Shown one piece after another: positions 8,015 through 15,113 of a DNA stretch of 64,000 nt. The notes under the pieces are model-generated. The model did not search any database. It was given only the letters and a program-made list of their open reading frames with translations, and had not been told where the DNA came from. The stretch comes from Chloroflexi bacterium 54-19. Lineage in GTDB: Bacteria; Chloroflexota; Chloroflexia; Chloroheliales; Chloroheliaceae. A program made the translations under genes and the position numbers. Positions within the stretch are counted from its first letter, which is position 1. The number at the start of each line of letters is the position of its first letter. The stretch lies in NCBI GenBank assembly GCA_001898225.1, contig MKTJ01000085.1, positions 113,916 to 177,915 on the forward strand, read 5' to 3'.

Positions 8015-8389
8015 TTACGAGCCTGGATTGTTGCGTACGCCCATTATTAAAAAACTAAAATCGGTTTGAAGAACCCGGCAGAACTCTCGGCCGAGATAGC
8101 TATCCGGGTCAATCATTAAGCGGCGGTTGCAATAAAGATTGATGGTCTGAGCGGTTCTGTGAACTCTTTTTGCAAGATCATGACGGGTTAGCCCGAGTTC
8201 TTTTAACCGCACATCAATAGGATGTTCTCCTTTGACGAATACACTTTTTTTATTTTTCAGCCTATTCCGTTGATTAGACTGAAAGGGGGTGCCTCCTTTC
8301 TGCCCACGAGGTATAGTCCTTGCCCTACCGGTACCAGGAGGGTTTTGAGAAAAAGGAATAATGGAGATATTGTTAGTAGAGATAAACAT
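8015..8389 (-). CDS. Small helix-turn-helix protein, copy 1
   Basis: The translated frame is 124 residues. Its last 65 residues contain a Cro/XRE-like helix-turn-helix: HPIDVRLKELGLTRHDLAKR, then RTAQTINLYCNRRLMIDPDS. The protein at 13405-13668 aligns with this part almost without gaps, so the pair is paralogous. The first 55 residues, with ISTNNISIIPFSQ and a basic stretch, have no counterpart there and may be untranslated. However, I found no other usable start codon near the conserved part. It probably binds DNA and may control functions of the island. No known family is recognised with certainty. Confidence 0.6.
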   Translation of the reverse strand: MFISTNNISIIPFSQNPPGTGRARTIPRGQKGGTPFQSNQRNRLKNKKSVFVKGEHPIDVRLKELGLTRHDLAKRVHRTAQTINLYCNRRLMIDPDSYLGREFCRVLQTDFSFLIMGVRNNPGS

Positions 8390-9098
8390 TGCTCTTTCTA
8401 TTTCCGGGTTTGATTGGTCCCTTTTACTCTTACCAAAAGCTCTTTTCTTTTAAAAGGGTTAGATTGGTTGCAATAAAGTTCTTTGATAAACCAATCTATT
8501 ATCATGGGCAACTTAACTCTAACCCTCAAGTCTTACCGGATCCTTACGGGGAGCGAACAAGGCTGTCAATTAGTAATTTTGTTATAAGGAAGAATATCGA
8601 TTACAGAAAATTTGGGGGTTTTAAAAATCCAACAGCCTATTTTGCCGGTATTGAACCAATTTCAACTGAAAATTGTTGCAAAATTGGTTCAATGATTCCG
8701 GTTTTTGCTTAAGCAGAAGATATTCGAAAGGAATCCTAATCGTACCTTGTATAACTCTTTACAAACTTACTGGAAAATTATTGCCATTTTGTTCACAATT
8801 TTCCTGGCCCTAGAAGGATTTATAGAGATGGATAAAAGGAACCCTTTCTACCTATACTCAACTATACTTAATCACCATTAGGTTCTGCCTTACCTAAGTA
8901 ATTAAGCCGGCACACTTATCCAAATTCAGCTCGGCCGTAATAGCGAAAATTAGCCGCTTGAAGCGCCTTTATGTAGTATGGAAAGAAGCTATAAGGTATA
9001 CTTATCTTTAAAAAGTAGCTGGTATAAGTATTGAATAACGCCCAGCCAACCTTTGCAAGTATGTTAGCAGCAGCAACAAAGGAGTAACAACAATCGCT
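8390..9098. other. Gene-poor AT-rich region
   Basis: The only long frame (8389-8712) has no homology-like features, an unusual composition and a strong hairpin inside it, so I do not call it. Apart from the hairpin at 8651-8694 I see no gene or RNA here. Confidence 0.6.
8651..8694. repeat. 13-bp perfect inverted repeat (ATTGAACC family)
   Basis: ATTGAACCAATTT (8651-8663) and AAATTGGTTCAAT (8682-8694) flank an 18-base loop that can pair further (CAAC / GTTG). The ATTGAACC core recurs in the inverted repeat at 9781-9829. It could be an operator or a hairpin in RNA. Confidence 0.6.
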
Positions 9099-9311
9099 AT
9101 GATGAATATGACCGTAGCAACCGTTATTTCAATTCTTAATTCAGGTGCTCGGAAAAAGATCGATCCCAGAGATCTTAAACTGTACCAGGAAACTCTGCGA
9201 AACTATGAAGCGATAGGCCCGGCAAAGTTTAGCCCAGTGGATCAGAGAAACGCTGAAACGGTCAGGACAAAGTTAGAACAAATAAAGGCGGATCAGCCGC
9301 CGGGTGAGTAA
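9099..9311 (+). CDS. Hypothetical 70-residue protein
   Basis: The frame encodes a small, mostly helical, charged protein (for example KKIDPRDLKLYQETLRNYEA, then RTKLEQIKADQPPGE). AAAGGAG stands about 14 bases before the first ATG and fits the downstream in-frame ATGs at 9102 and 9108 less well, so the start is uncertain. No family is recognised. It lies in the island between two inverted repeats with no obvious partner. Confidence 0.45.
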   Translation: MMNMTVATVISILNSGARKKIDPRDLKLYQETLRNYEAIGPAKFSPVDQRNAETVRTKLEQIKADQPPGE

Positions 9312-9391
9312 AAGCGGATTAAAGTTTGAAGGTCGGACTTCCCTGGGCAGATAATAACTGAAACCACAAAATCTGTGATTATCTAAATATA

Positions 9392-9427
9392 AGGAGAGTT
9401 TTCCCTAATCAATGCTAAAACTCTCCT
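9392..9427. terminator. Hairpin after the 70-residue gene
   Basis: AGGAGAGTTTT (9392-9402) and AAAACTCTCCT (9417-9427) form a perfect 11-bp stem with a 14-base loop. No T tract follows on either strand, so termination is unproven. It lies between two convergent small genes. Confidence 0.5.
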
Positions 9428-9495
9428 AGCTTGAAAAAATTGATTGTTAGCTAAAGCAACAAAACGACCAGTTTACTCTCTTCAGGTATTTTAAT

Positions 9496-9765
9496 TTACT
9501 CCGCTGATTGGATGGTATGTTTCAAACCTTTGTGGGTTATACGGTAAACCCAGAAACTGACATAACCACTAATAACCGGGCTGTAATCTGCCACCGGCTC
9601 AATTAGTTCCTGGTCGACAAGGGCATCAACTAAATCCCGCTCGTTGTAATCACGTAGATAAAACTCTCCCGGTTTTAACGCGTGGACCCCTTCGACCCTG
9701 GAGAGGTCAGCGCTTATGTGATCAACATATTGGCGTCCCCTTCTCTTTTGCCGGTGAAGCACCAC
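9496..9765 (-). CDS. Hypothetical protein, probably 5'-truncated by the ISL3 element
   Basis: From the first possible start (GTG at 9765) the frame gives 89 residues. It has a basic N-terminus (RQKRRGRQYVDHIS) and a C-terminus that looks like a winged-helix wing (FWVYRITHKGLKH). Upstream of the GTG the frame stays open for about 30 more codons, with no start codon, up to the left end of the ISL3 element at 9858. This suggests the original 5' end was cut off by the insertion. The family is not recognised; a DNA-binding fold is a guess from the wing-like end. Confidence 0.45.
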   Translation of the reverse strand: MVLHRQKRRGRQYVDHISADLSRVEGVHALKPGEFYLRDYNERDLVDALVDQELIEPVADYSPVISGYVSFWVYRITHKGLKHTIQSAE

Positions 9766-9780
9766 CTTTGTGCCTGAACC

Positions 9781-9829
9781 TATTGAACCGGTCTCCGGAT
9801 CGGAATTGGAACTATGGGCCGGTTCAATA
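9781..9829. repeat. 11-bp perfect inverted repeat (ATTGAACC family)
   Basis: TATTGAACCGG (9781-9791) and CCGGTTCAATA (9819-9829) flank 27 bases. The arms share TTGAACC with the repeat at 8651-8694. It lies inside the open frame of the truncated gene and close to the ISL3 left end, whose own terminal repeat starts CGGTTCA. Confidence 0.55.
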
Positions 9830-9857
9830 CTTTCTAAAACAAACCGGTGCGCTTTTC

Positions 9858-11804
9858 CGGTTCATGCGCACTTTGCGTGAAAGTACCAGCAAATAGGATG
9901 AGAACTGTCACGAGAGTATAATCTAGGAAGCAGTAAATGTGTTCTTATTCCTAGAAATACAAAAGGGTGTTGGAAGAAATTGTTTTACCTACCCGCTGGC
10001 AAGTTCAACTTGATAGGTATGAAATAGAAGAGGAGGGTGGTCTCTTCCTTCAAGCTCATTTCACAACCATCAATAGTGAATGTCCCAGTTGCGGTTTTAC
10101 CTCGGGACGTGTCCATAGCCGGTATGTGCGACATCCCGCTGATTTACCTATTACAGGTCATAATGTAGAGGTTGGTTTAACCGTACGACGCTTCTTTTGC
10201 GACAATTCACAATGTAGTAAACGAACATTCGCCGAACAAGTACCAGTCCTACTTGCTCCAAAAGCCAGGCGCACCACTCGGCAATCTTGCTTTCTCAAAG
10301 AGTTAGCTTTCGCTTTAGGAGGAAAACCAGGTGCCCGTTTAGCCTTAAAGCAAGGCGTAAAAGTAGGCCGCGATACTTTGTTACGCCTTATTCGCAAAAC
10401 ACCTGAACCTGAATATGCTACTCCTCGCATTTTAGGCGTTGACGACTGGTCGTACCGCAAGGGAGTAGAGTTTGGCACCATACTCGTCGACCTGGAAGAA
10501 CACCGCCCGGTAGATTTGCTCGTTGATCGAAAGGCCGAAACTTTGGTCAAATGGCTGGAGAAGCATCCAGGAGTAGAAATTATCAGTCGAGACCGGGCCA
10601 GCAGCTATGCCGATGGAGCCCGTCGAGGGGCACCCCAAGCAATTCAGGTTGCTGATAAATTCCATCTCGTAAAGAACCTCGGAGAGCATCTCAAGAATAT
10701 GTTTGAGCGTAAAAATGCCTGTTTGCTTACTCCGCTCAAAGGTAGTGTCAGCCAGGAAATGTTAATTCAGCCGGAAGAAGTGCCGCTGGAAGTTGAAAAG
10801 GGGGTTGAGGAAATTTCAATAAATGAAGAAGGGCTGGCCTGTGACTTAACCCTTCTCGAGTGCAAAGAGGAAATACAAGAAAAGCAAATTGAGGATGCTC
10901 CGCTACAACCGGTCAAATATGCTAGCCGAAAGCACTACTTATTTGAACATATTAAGGCCCTGAACGCGGAAGGTTTAAGCCAGCGAGCAATTGCTATAGA
11001 GTTAAGAATCAGCCGGCACACTGTAAAAAAGTATTTGCACTCTGAGAAAGTGCCCCGCTACACTCCCCGGCCTTCCCGGCCTAGTAAGCTGGATTTGTAC
11101 AAGCCCTATATTACCGCCAGGTGGCAAGAAGGAGTTTACAAAGGAGTAACGCTTTTCCTGGAAATTAGGGAGCGAGGCTACAGCGGGTCGTGGGCCTTGT
11201 TAGCTCAGTATCTGGCGAAATTCCGGCGCGATAATCCTGTGCCTAAACCACAAAAAGCTGGGCCAGGCAGACCACCAGGCGCAGGTTCAGGAGGTTCAAC
11301 CACAAAAGGGGCAGCGGCCAATCGGAAGCTAAAACCCCAACCAATGTTGAGTGCACGGGAGGCGGTCTGGGTAATATTGAAAAGAGCACAAGATTTAACC
11401 GAAAAGCAGCAAAAACTACTGGTCCATTTAAGAGCGTTTGATAGTGAAGTAGAAATGGCTTACCAGTTGAGTTTGGAATTTGTCCAAATGGTTCGAGAGC
11501 GGCAGGGCCACAAACTGGAAGAATGGTTGTTAGCCGTCGAACAGCAGGTGCAGCAAGAGCAATTGATGGAACTGGGCAGCTTTGCAAAAGGGATCAAACA
11601 GGATTTTGCCACTGTGAAAGCCGGCTTGACTTTAGAAGTCAGCCAGGGCCAAGTGGAGGGGCAGGTGAATCGTTTGAAAACTATAAAAAGAGACATGTTC
11701 GGCCGAGGGAAGTTTGAGCTTTTGAAGGCCCGGGTGCTTCACCGTAATGTAGCCTAGAAAAACCAGGGTGGCATGCCAAATTCACGCAAAGTGCGCATGA
11801 ACCG
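9858..11804 (+). mobile_element. Complete ISL3-family insertion sequence
   Basis: The ends are 24-bp perfect inverted repeats: 9858-9881, beginning CGGTTCATGCGCACTT, and 11781-11804 on the opposite strand. They enclose one full-length transposase. ISL3 elements usually duplicate 8 bp of target. The 8 bases outside each end (CGCTTTTC and AAATCTAA) do not match, so the element has been involved in a rearrangement or the flank has drifted. The right end abuts the IS110-like unit. Confidence 0.85.
9967..11757 (+). CDS. ISL3-family transposase
   Basis: The 596-residue protein starts with the ISL3 zinc-binding region (CPSCGFTSGRVHSRY, then CDNSQCSKRTFAEQVP). The DDE core has Asp in ILGVDDWSYRKG, Asp in ISRDRASSYADG, and Glu near the C-terminus in VEGQVNRLKTIKR. 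Between these lies a long inserted segment containing a helix-turn-helix (LSQRAIAIELRISRHTVKKY) and a basic Gly/Pro-rich linker. That makes it longer than the common 400-440 residue members. GTG at 9967 is the first start after an in-frame stop at 9952; TTG at 9970 is an alternative. Confidence 0.93.
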   Translation: MLEEIVLPTRWQVQLDRYEIEEEGGLFLQAHFTTINSECPSCGFTSGRVHSRYVRHPADLPITGHNVEVGLTVRRFFCDNSQCSKRTFAEQVPVLLAPKARRTTRQSCFLKELAFALGGKPGARLALKQGVKVGRDTLLRLIRKTPEPEYATPRILGVDDWSYRKGVEFGTILVDLEEHRPVDLLVDRKAETLVKWLEKHPGVEIISRDRASSYADGARRGAPQAIQVADKFHLVKNLGEHLKNMFERKNACLLTPLKGSVSQEMLIQPEEVPLEVEKGVEEISINEEGLACDLTLLECKEEIQEKQIEDAPLQPVKYASRKHYLFEHIKALNAEGLSQRAIAIELRISRHTVKKYLHSEKVPRYTPRPSRPSKLDLYKPYITARWQEGVYKGVTLFLEIRERGYSGSWALLAQYLAKFRRDNPVPKPQKAGPGRPPGAGSGGSTTKGAAANRKLKPQPMLSAREAVWVILKRAQDLTEKQQKLLVHLRAFDSEVEMAYQLSLEFVQMVRERQGHKLEEWLLAVEQQVQQEQLMELGSFAKGIKQDFATVKAGLTLEVSQGQVEGQVNRLKTIKRDMFGRGKFELLKARVLHRNVA

Positions 11805-11963
11805 AAATCTAAGTACTTAACTGAGATGACCTTCAAATGGTCAAGCTCGCATCGGTGTGTGCAATCACTTGCCCTCGGTTCTTCATCCTGATCGTAGGCC
11901 TTTGGTTCTTGTTTTGCCTCTCAGCTCAAAATAAGTCTGGAGCTAGAAAGGAGACTACTGCTA
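11805..11963 (+). ncRNA. Possible IS110 bridge-RNA region
   Basis: This is the non-coding 5' flank of the IS110-type transposase. In the IS110 group the bridge RNA is encoded on this side. Short complementary segments are present (GACC / GGTC around 11830, AGCTC / GAGCT around 11930), but I cannot define the target-binding and donor-binding loops by eye. Confidence 0.3.
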
Positions 11964-13250
11964 ATGCTGCCTTTACTTGACCCGGATCCGCCAGCTATCT
12001 TCCAACCTCAGCGTTTTATCGGCATGGACATAGATAAACGCACCGTGGTAGTGATCGGACTGGATCCTAAACAAAAAACGGTAATCGGTCCTGTTCGCAT
12101 CAGCCTGGACCGTTTCGAAGGCTGGTGTCTGGCTAATCTTAAAAGTGACGATGCTGTGGTTATGGAAGCCAGCGTTAATACCTGGCATCTTTATGACCTC
12201 ATTTTACCGCTGGTCGGCTCTGTCACGGTTGCTCATCCCTTGATGGTTCGCCTTATCACCGCCGCCAGGGTTAAAACTGACAAGGAAGATGCCTACAAAT
12301 TGGCCCGCTTGCTGCAGGCTGAGATGGTACCTGAAGTCTGGGTGCCTCCACATCACGTTCGCGAATTACGAGCTTTAGTCGCTCACCGTAAACGCCTCAT
12401 CAGCCAACGGACCCAGGCTCGCAATCGCTTACACGCCGTGTTACATCGTCACAACCTGGTGCCACCTAAGGCCACTCCCTTTGCGGCTTGTTACAGGGAG
12501 TGGTGGTTAGAGTTGAAACTTGACCCGTGTGAAAAGTTGCGAGTGCGCCAGGACTTAACTCTGCTAGACACGCTCGGCCCGTTAATTACTGAAGTGGAAA
12601 CCGAACTGATCCAGCTTTCCCAGGCTACCGAGTGGGCTGAGGCTGCCACTTACCTGGTACAATTGCCAGGCCTTGGAATAGTGAGTGCCATGATCATCCT
12701 TTCTGCTATCGGCGACATTACCCGTTTCGCCGCAGCTGAAAAGTTAGTGGGCTATGCCGGTCTTGGAGCTAGTGTACATTCTAGCGGCCAAACTCATCAG
12801 ACTGGCGGTATTACTAAAGAAGGCCGCCGCGAGTTAAGAACAGCTTTGGTAGAGTCGGCCTGGTCGGCGGTCGAACACCATCCTCATTGGAAAGCACGAT
12901 TTGACAAGCTGGCCGGGCGCATGGGTAAAAAGAAGGCGATTGTAGCGATAGCTCGTAAACTCTTGGTCACCGTCTGGCACGTACTCTTTAAGCGAGAAGT
13001 TGACCGACAAGCTGTTCCAGAAAAAGTGGCCTTGAAGCTGATAATCTGGTCGCGTAAGCTCAAGCCTGAAGGGCGACACGGCCAGAGTACGGCCGAATTT
13101 GTCCGAAGCCGATTAGACCGCTTAGGACTTGGAGCAGAGTTAGAGGAAGTAGGCTGGCCGAGTACGCCAAAATTACACCTGCCGCCGAGTAGTTTAAGAT
13201 ATGATGGGTCGTTGACAACCGTACCCACACAGATGGTGGCGTCCAGTTAA
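11964..13250 (+). CDS. IS110-family transposase
   Basis: The 428-residue protein has the N-terminal RuvC-like DEDD domain (FIGMDIDKRTVVV, VVMEASVNTWHL, VKTDKEDAYKLARL). The C-terminal Tnp_20 domain has the helix-hairpin-helix region LPGLGIVSAMIILSAIG and the serine-containing segment ASVHSSGQTHQTGGITKEGR. Both catalytic parts look intact and the length is normal. AAAGGAG stands 14 bases before the ATG at 11964. Members of this family move by RNA-guided recombination using a bridge RNA from the element's own non-coding end. Confidence 0.93.
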   Translation: MLPLLDPDPPAIFQPQRFIGMDIDKRTVVVIGLDPKQKTVIGPVRISLDRFEGWCLANLKSDDAVVMEASVNTWHLYDLILPLVGSVTVAHPLMVRLITAARVKTDKEDAYKLARLLQAEMVPEVWVPPHHVRELRALVAHRKRLISQRTQARNRLHAVLHRHNLVPPKATPFAACYREWWLELKLDPCEKLRVRQDLTLLDTLGPLITEVETELIQLSQATEWAEAATYLVQLPGLGIVSAMIILSAIGDITRFAAAEKLVGYAGLGASVHSSGQTHQTGGITKEGRRELRTALVESAWSAVEHHPHWKARFDKLAGRMGKKKAIVAIARKLLVTVWHVLFKREVDRQAVPEKVALKLIIWSRKLKPEGRHGQSTAEFVRSRLDRLGLGAELEEVGWPSTPKLHLPPSSLRYDGSLTTVPTQMVASS

Positions 13251-13284
13251 AAATAAATCTTGACCTTGCAAGAGAGCATTTACG

Positions 13285-13308
13285 CCAGCTTTGAAGTTGC
13301 AAAGCTGG
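13285..13308. other. Hairpin downstream of the IS110 transposase
   Basis: CCAGCTTTG / CAAAGCTGG form a perfect 9-bp stem with a 6-base loop, 34 bases after the transposase stop. Confidence 0.55.
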
Positions 13309-13344
13309 GAACTATTTGTATTTGTTTGTTAAAGAGCAGTTTTT

Positions 13345-13404
13345 GATTAGTCTGCGACTAATCCGTCAGTGTAAAGCTGATTTCAAATCAGCTTTACACT
13401 GACG
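13345..13404 (-). terminator. Two tandem perfect hairpins after the second small HTH gene
   Basis: GATTAGTC / GACTAATC (8 bp, 3-base loop, 13345-13363) is followed without a gap by a 20-bp perfect palindrome with a single-base centre (arms 13364-13383 and 13385-13404). The larger one begins right at the stop codon of the minus-strand HTH gene, so it is a likely terminator. It lacks a T tract on that strand. It could also be a protein-binding or IS-end structure. Confidence 0.55.
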
Positions 13405-13668
13405 TTAGTAAAAATGATACAGGTATAGGTAATATAGGCCTTTACCCCCTTGACACATAAACACATCGGTGACAAAATAATTTATATCGACATATAACAC
13501 CCGGCCAATTAAGTTAGCAAAGCCACTTTCAGGAACTATGAGCTTTTTATAGTTACAATATAGACCAATACACTGAGGTGTCTTCCCGATTTGTTTTGCT
13601 AACCAGGTACGGGTTCTCCCCATTTCTTTCAAACGTTGGTCTATCGGATGGAGCGAACAATCTTTCAT
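13405..13668 (-). CDS. Small helix-turn-helix protein, copy 2
   Basis: This is an 87-residue paralogue of the protein at 8015-8389. Shared features are HPID-RLKE-G-TR--LAK, a T-Q-I-LYCN turn and an RVL--D---F strand. It starts at MKDCSLHPIDQRL, with the conserved block almost at the N-terminus. Its tail (GGKGLYYLYLYHFY) is unlike copy 1. AAGGAGG lies 22 bases before the ATG, further than usual. Both copies lie on the minus strand on either side of the two IS elements, so they may be island regulators or one ancestral gene duplicated. Confidence 0.6.
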   Translation of the reverse strand: MKDCSLHPIDQRLKEMGRTRTWLAKQIGKTPQCIGLYCNYKKLIVPESGFANLIGRVLYVDINYFVTDVFMCQGGKGLYYLYLYHFY

Positions 13669-14094
13669 TTGAGCTTTTCTCTTAGATCAACCTCCTTTCA
13701 AGTCAACATATTCTTGGGTTGTATCTCCTTACAATTTGAGGGAAATATAGGCATAGTGGAACCAGTGACTCTAAATTAAATTTAAGTCACAATTGTTACG
13801 GCACCCTTACTTAGATTTATTGCTGAATGTTTTAGGTTATTCTCATATTGAAATTAAAAACGAATGGGACAGAAAATAATTTTGAAGAATCTCTACAAGT
13901 GATTTATTTCTCATAACCCAATGTCTTAGATTATTGTGAAATTATAGGTAATTTACTTTCGGTCAAACACTATTGGTGCTATTTTTGGGGTTGTTATGGA
14001 TATTTTTCGTATCCAGGTTAGCTAAAACCTTAATTTCTGCCTCAGGCACCTCTAAAGTAAACGTGATTGGGCCACCCAAATACTGGAATTTAAA

Positions 14095-14280
14095 TTATTC
14101 TCCGCTTCCACTAACACAACAGGCACGTGGCTCTGGTAGATTTTGATTTATTCCTTGATGTGGTCTTTGTAGGTTGTAATAGTCTCGATTTGACTTCAAA
14201 CTCCGCTAAAGCGGCCGCTCGAAAGTGGTCCAGATTTTCTCTTGTTACACTTCCAAGCAACCGTTGGTATAGCGCCTTTG
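14095..14280 (-). pseudogene. Fragment of a DDE transposase (IS3/IS481-like end)
   Basis: On the minus strand the piece RDYYNLQRPHQGINQN is readable. This is the hallmark YYN--RPHQ motif near the end of IS3/IS481-type integrase cores. The helix expected before it (ENLDHFRAAALAEFEVKS) is in another frame, so at least one frameshift separates them. Only this terminal part is left. Confidence 0.45.
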
Positions 14281-14330
14281 CTTTCGGGGCTTCAATTGGA
14301 GTTTTACGATTTTGATTCCAACTCCCGTGG

Positions 14331-14489
14331 TTACTCGTTCGAAGTCAGCCCTGTACTTACGCTCATTATTCGGATAACAGGGTTGTGTTTCCCGAAAGAG
14401 AAGTCGCCAAGGTGCCAGACAATATCCTTCTTGCCCACTACCGAGTTCCAACGTCGCACCAGTTCAGGTACTTGACTCTTGGTCGAACA
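14331..14489 (-). pseudogene. Fragment of a calcineurin-like metallophosphoesterase
   Basis: The minus-strand frame reads LVRRWNSVVGKKDIVWHLGD followed by FSFGKHNPV. The spacing between NWNS-VG and HLGDF-F is that of the small calcineurin-like phosphoesterases, where the GD pair binds metal. The first metal-binding motif (DxH) and the later GNH motif are not found in the flanks, so this is a remnant. Confidence 0.45.
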
Positions 14490-15050
14490 AAGCCAGCCGC
14501 AGAGTAGGATCTATCCCAGCCAGGGTGACATATTTGGCAGGGTAAACCGCGGTTGACCATCACGGTAGAGAGTCCTCATCCTTGCCCAACAATCACCCGT
14601 CAATATTATAAAGTAGGCAACCCAAACCGGACGAAGAAAAGAGCAGATGAACCGGTTATATTTCAGTCGGATAGACCTGGGCAATAATAACCCGGCCCAG
14701 GCCTGTATCGTCCTTAAATTGTTTGGGCATAAGCAGATCCAGGTCATTAGCGGGCAGTAGCGAGATTTCTGGAGCGCTAATCTACCGGGCAGGTCAATAA
14801 CGGTCCGGTTCCTGGCCGATAACGCCACTCCTGGTTGGGGTTTTGTGCTGATGCTATAGAGAGCGGCAGCAGGCCCACAAACTCGGCTACCGTTATTTCC
14901 ATGTAAATTCGGTAGACATCTATCTCGAGGTTGCATCAGTTTTGTTTCCTGCTATTTATCTTAGCAGTTTGGAATTTACGATTAGAGAAACTACTGTAGC
15001 CTTATCCATTAATACCCTGAAAAACTGGTACAAGCACACAACCTAAAACA

Positions 15051-15105
15051 CTTTAATGGCGCATTCTTTATCTGCTTGGTTAGGATTAAGAATGCGCCAT
15101 TAAAG
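15051..15105 (-). terminator. Terminator of the nucleoside-utilisation operon
   Basis: An 18-bp perfect stem (15051-15068 with 15088-15105, arm CTTTAATGGCGCATTCTT) has a 19-base loop. It begins 9 bases after the last gene and is followed on the minus strand by TGTTTT. Confidence 0.85.
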
Positions 15106-15113
15106 GTATTACT

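Larger units (their letters stand above)
11805..13344 (+). mobile_element. IS110-family element, ends not defined
   Basis: The transposase at 11964-13250 belongs to a family whose members lack terminal inverted repeats, so the borders cannot be read with confidence. The left limit given is the end of the ISL3 element. The right limit is set before the tandem hairpins at 13345-13404. About 159 bases of non-coding sequence precede the transposase and at least 90 follow it; one of these should encode the bridge (seeker) RNA known for the family. Confidence 0.5.
13669..15050. other. Decayed, gene-poor stretch
   Basis: No intact gene is supported. Short minus-strand fragments of recognisable proteins appear in shifting frames (see the two pseudogene entries). 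The frame at 14511-14936 has an improbable composition. In other minus-strand frames of 14560-14900 I can read pieces such as LDLLMPKQFKDDTGLGRVI that look protein-like but cannot be assigned. Confidence 0.6.

Noticed and set aside
8389..8712. Plus-strand frame of 107 codons
   Set aside because: No ribosome site fits, the composition is unlike a protein, and it contains a strong inverted repeat. It also runs antisense to the start of the small HTH gene.
14511..14936. Minus-strand frame of 141 codons
   Set aside because: Composition is rich in Cys, Arg and Trp and lacks family features. Other minus-strand frames of the same stretch look more protein-like, so it is a shadow in decayed DNA.
6364..15110. 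Search for a second attachment site matching the tRNA-Lys 3' end
   Set aside because: No stretch resembling GTTCGAGTCTCTGGCGATCC was found, so the island border is left open.
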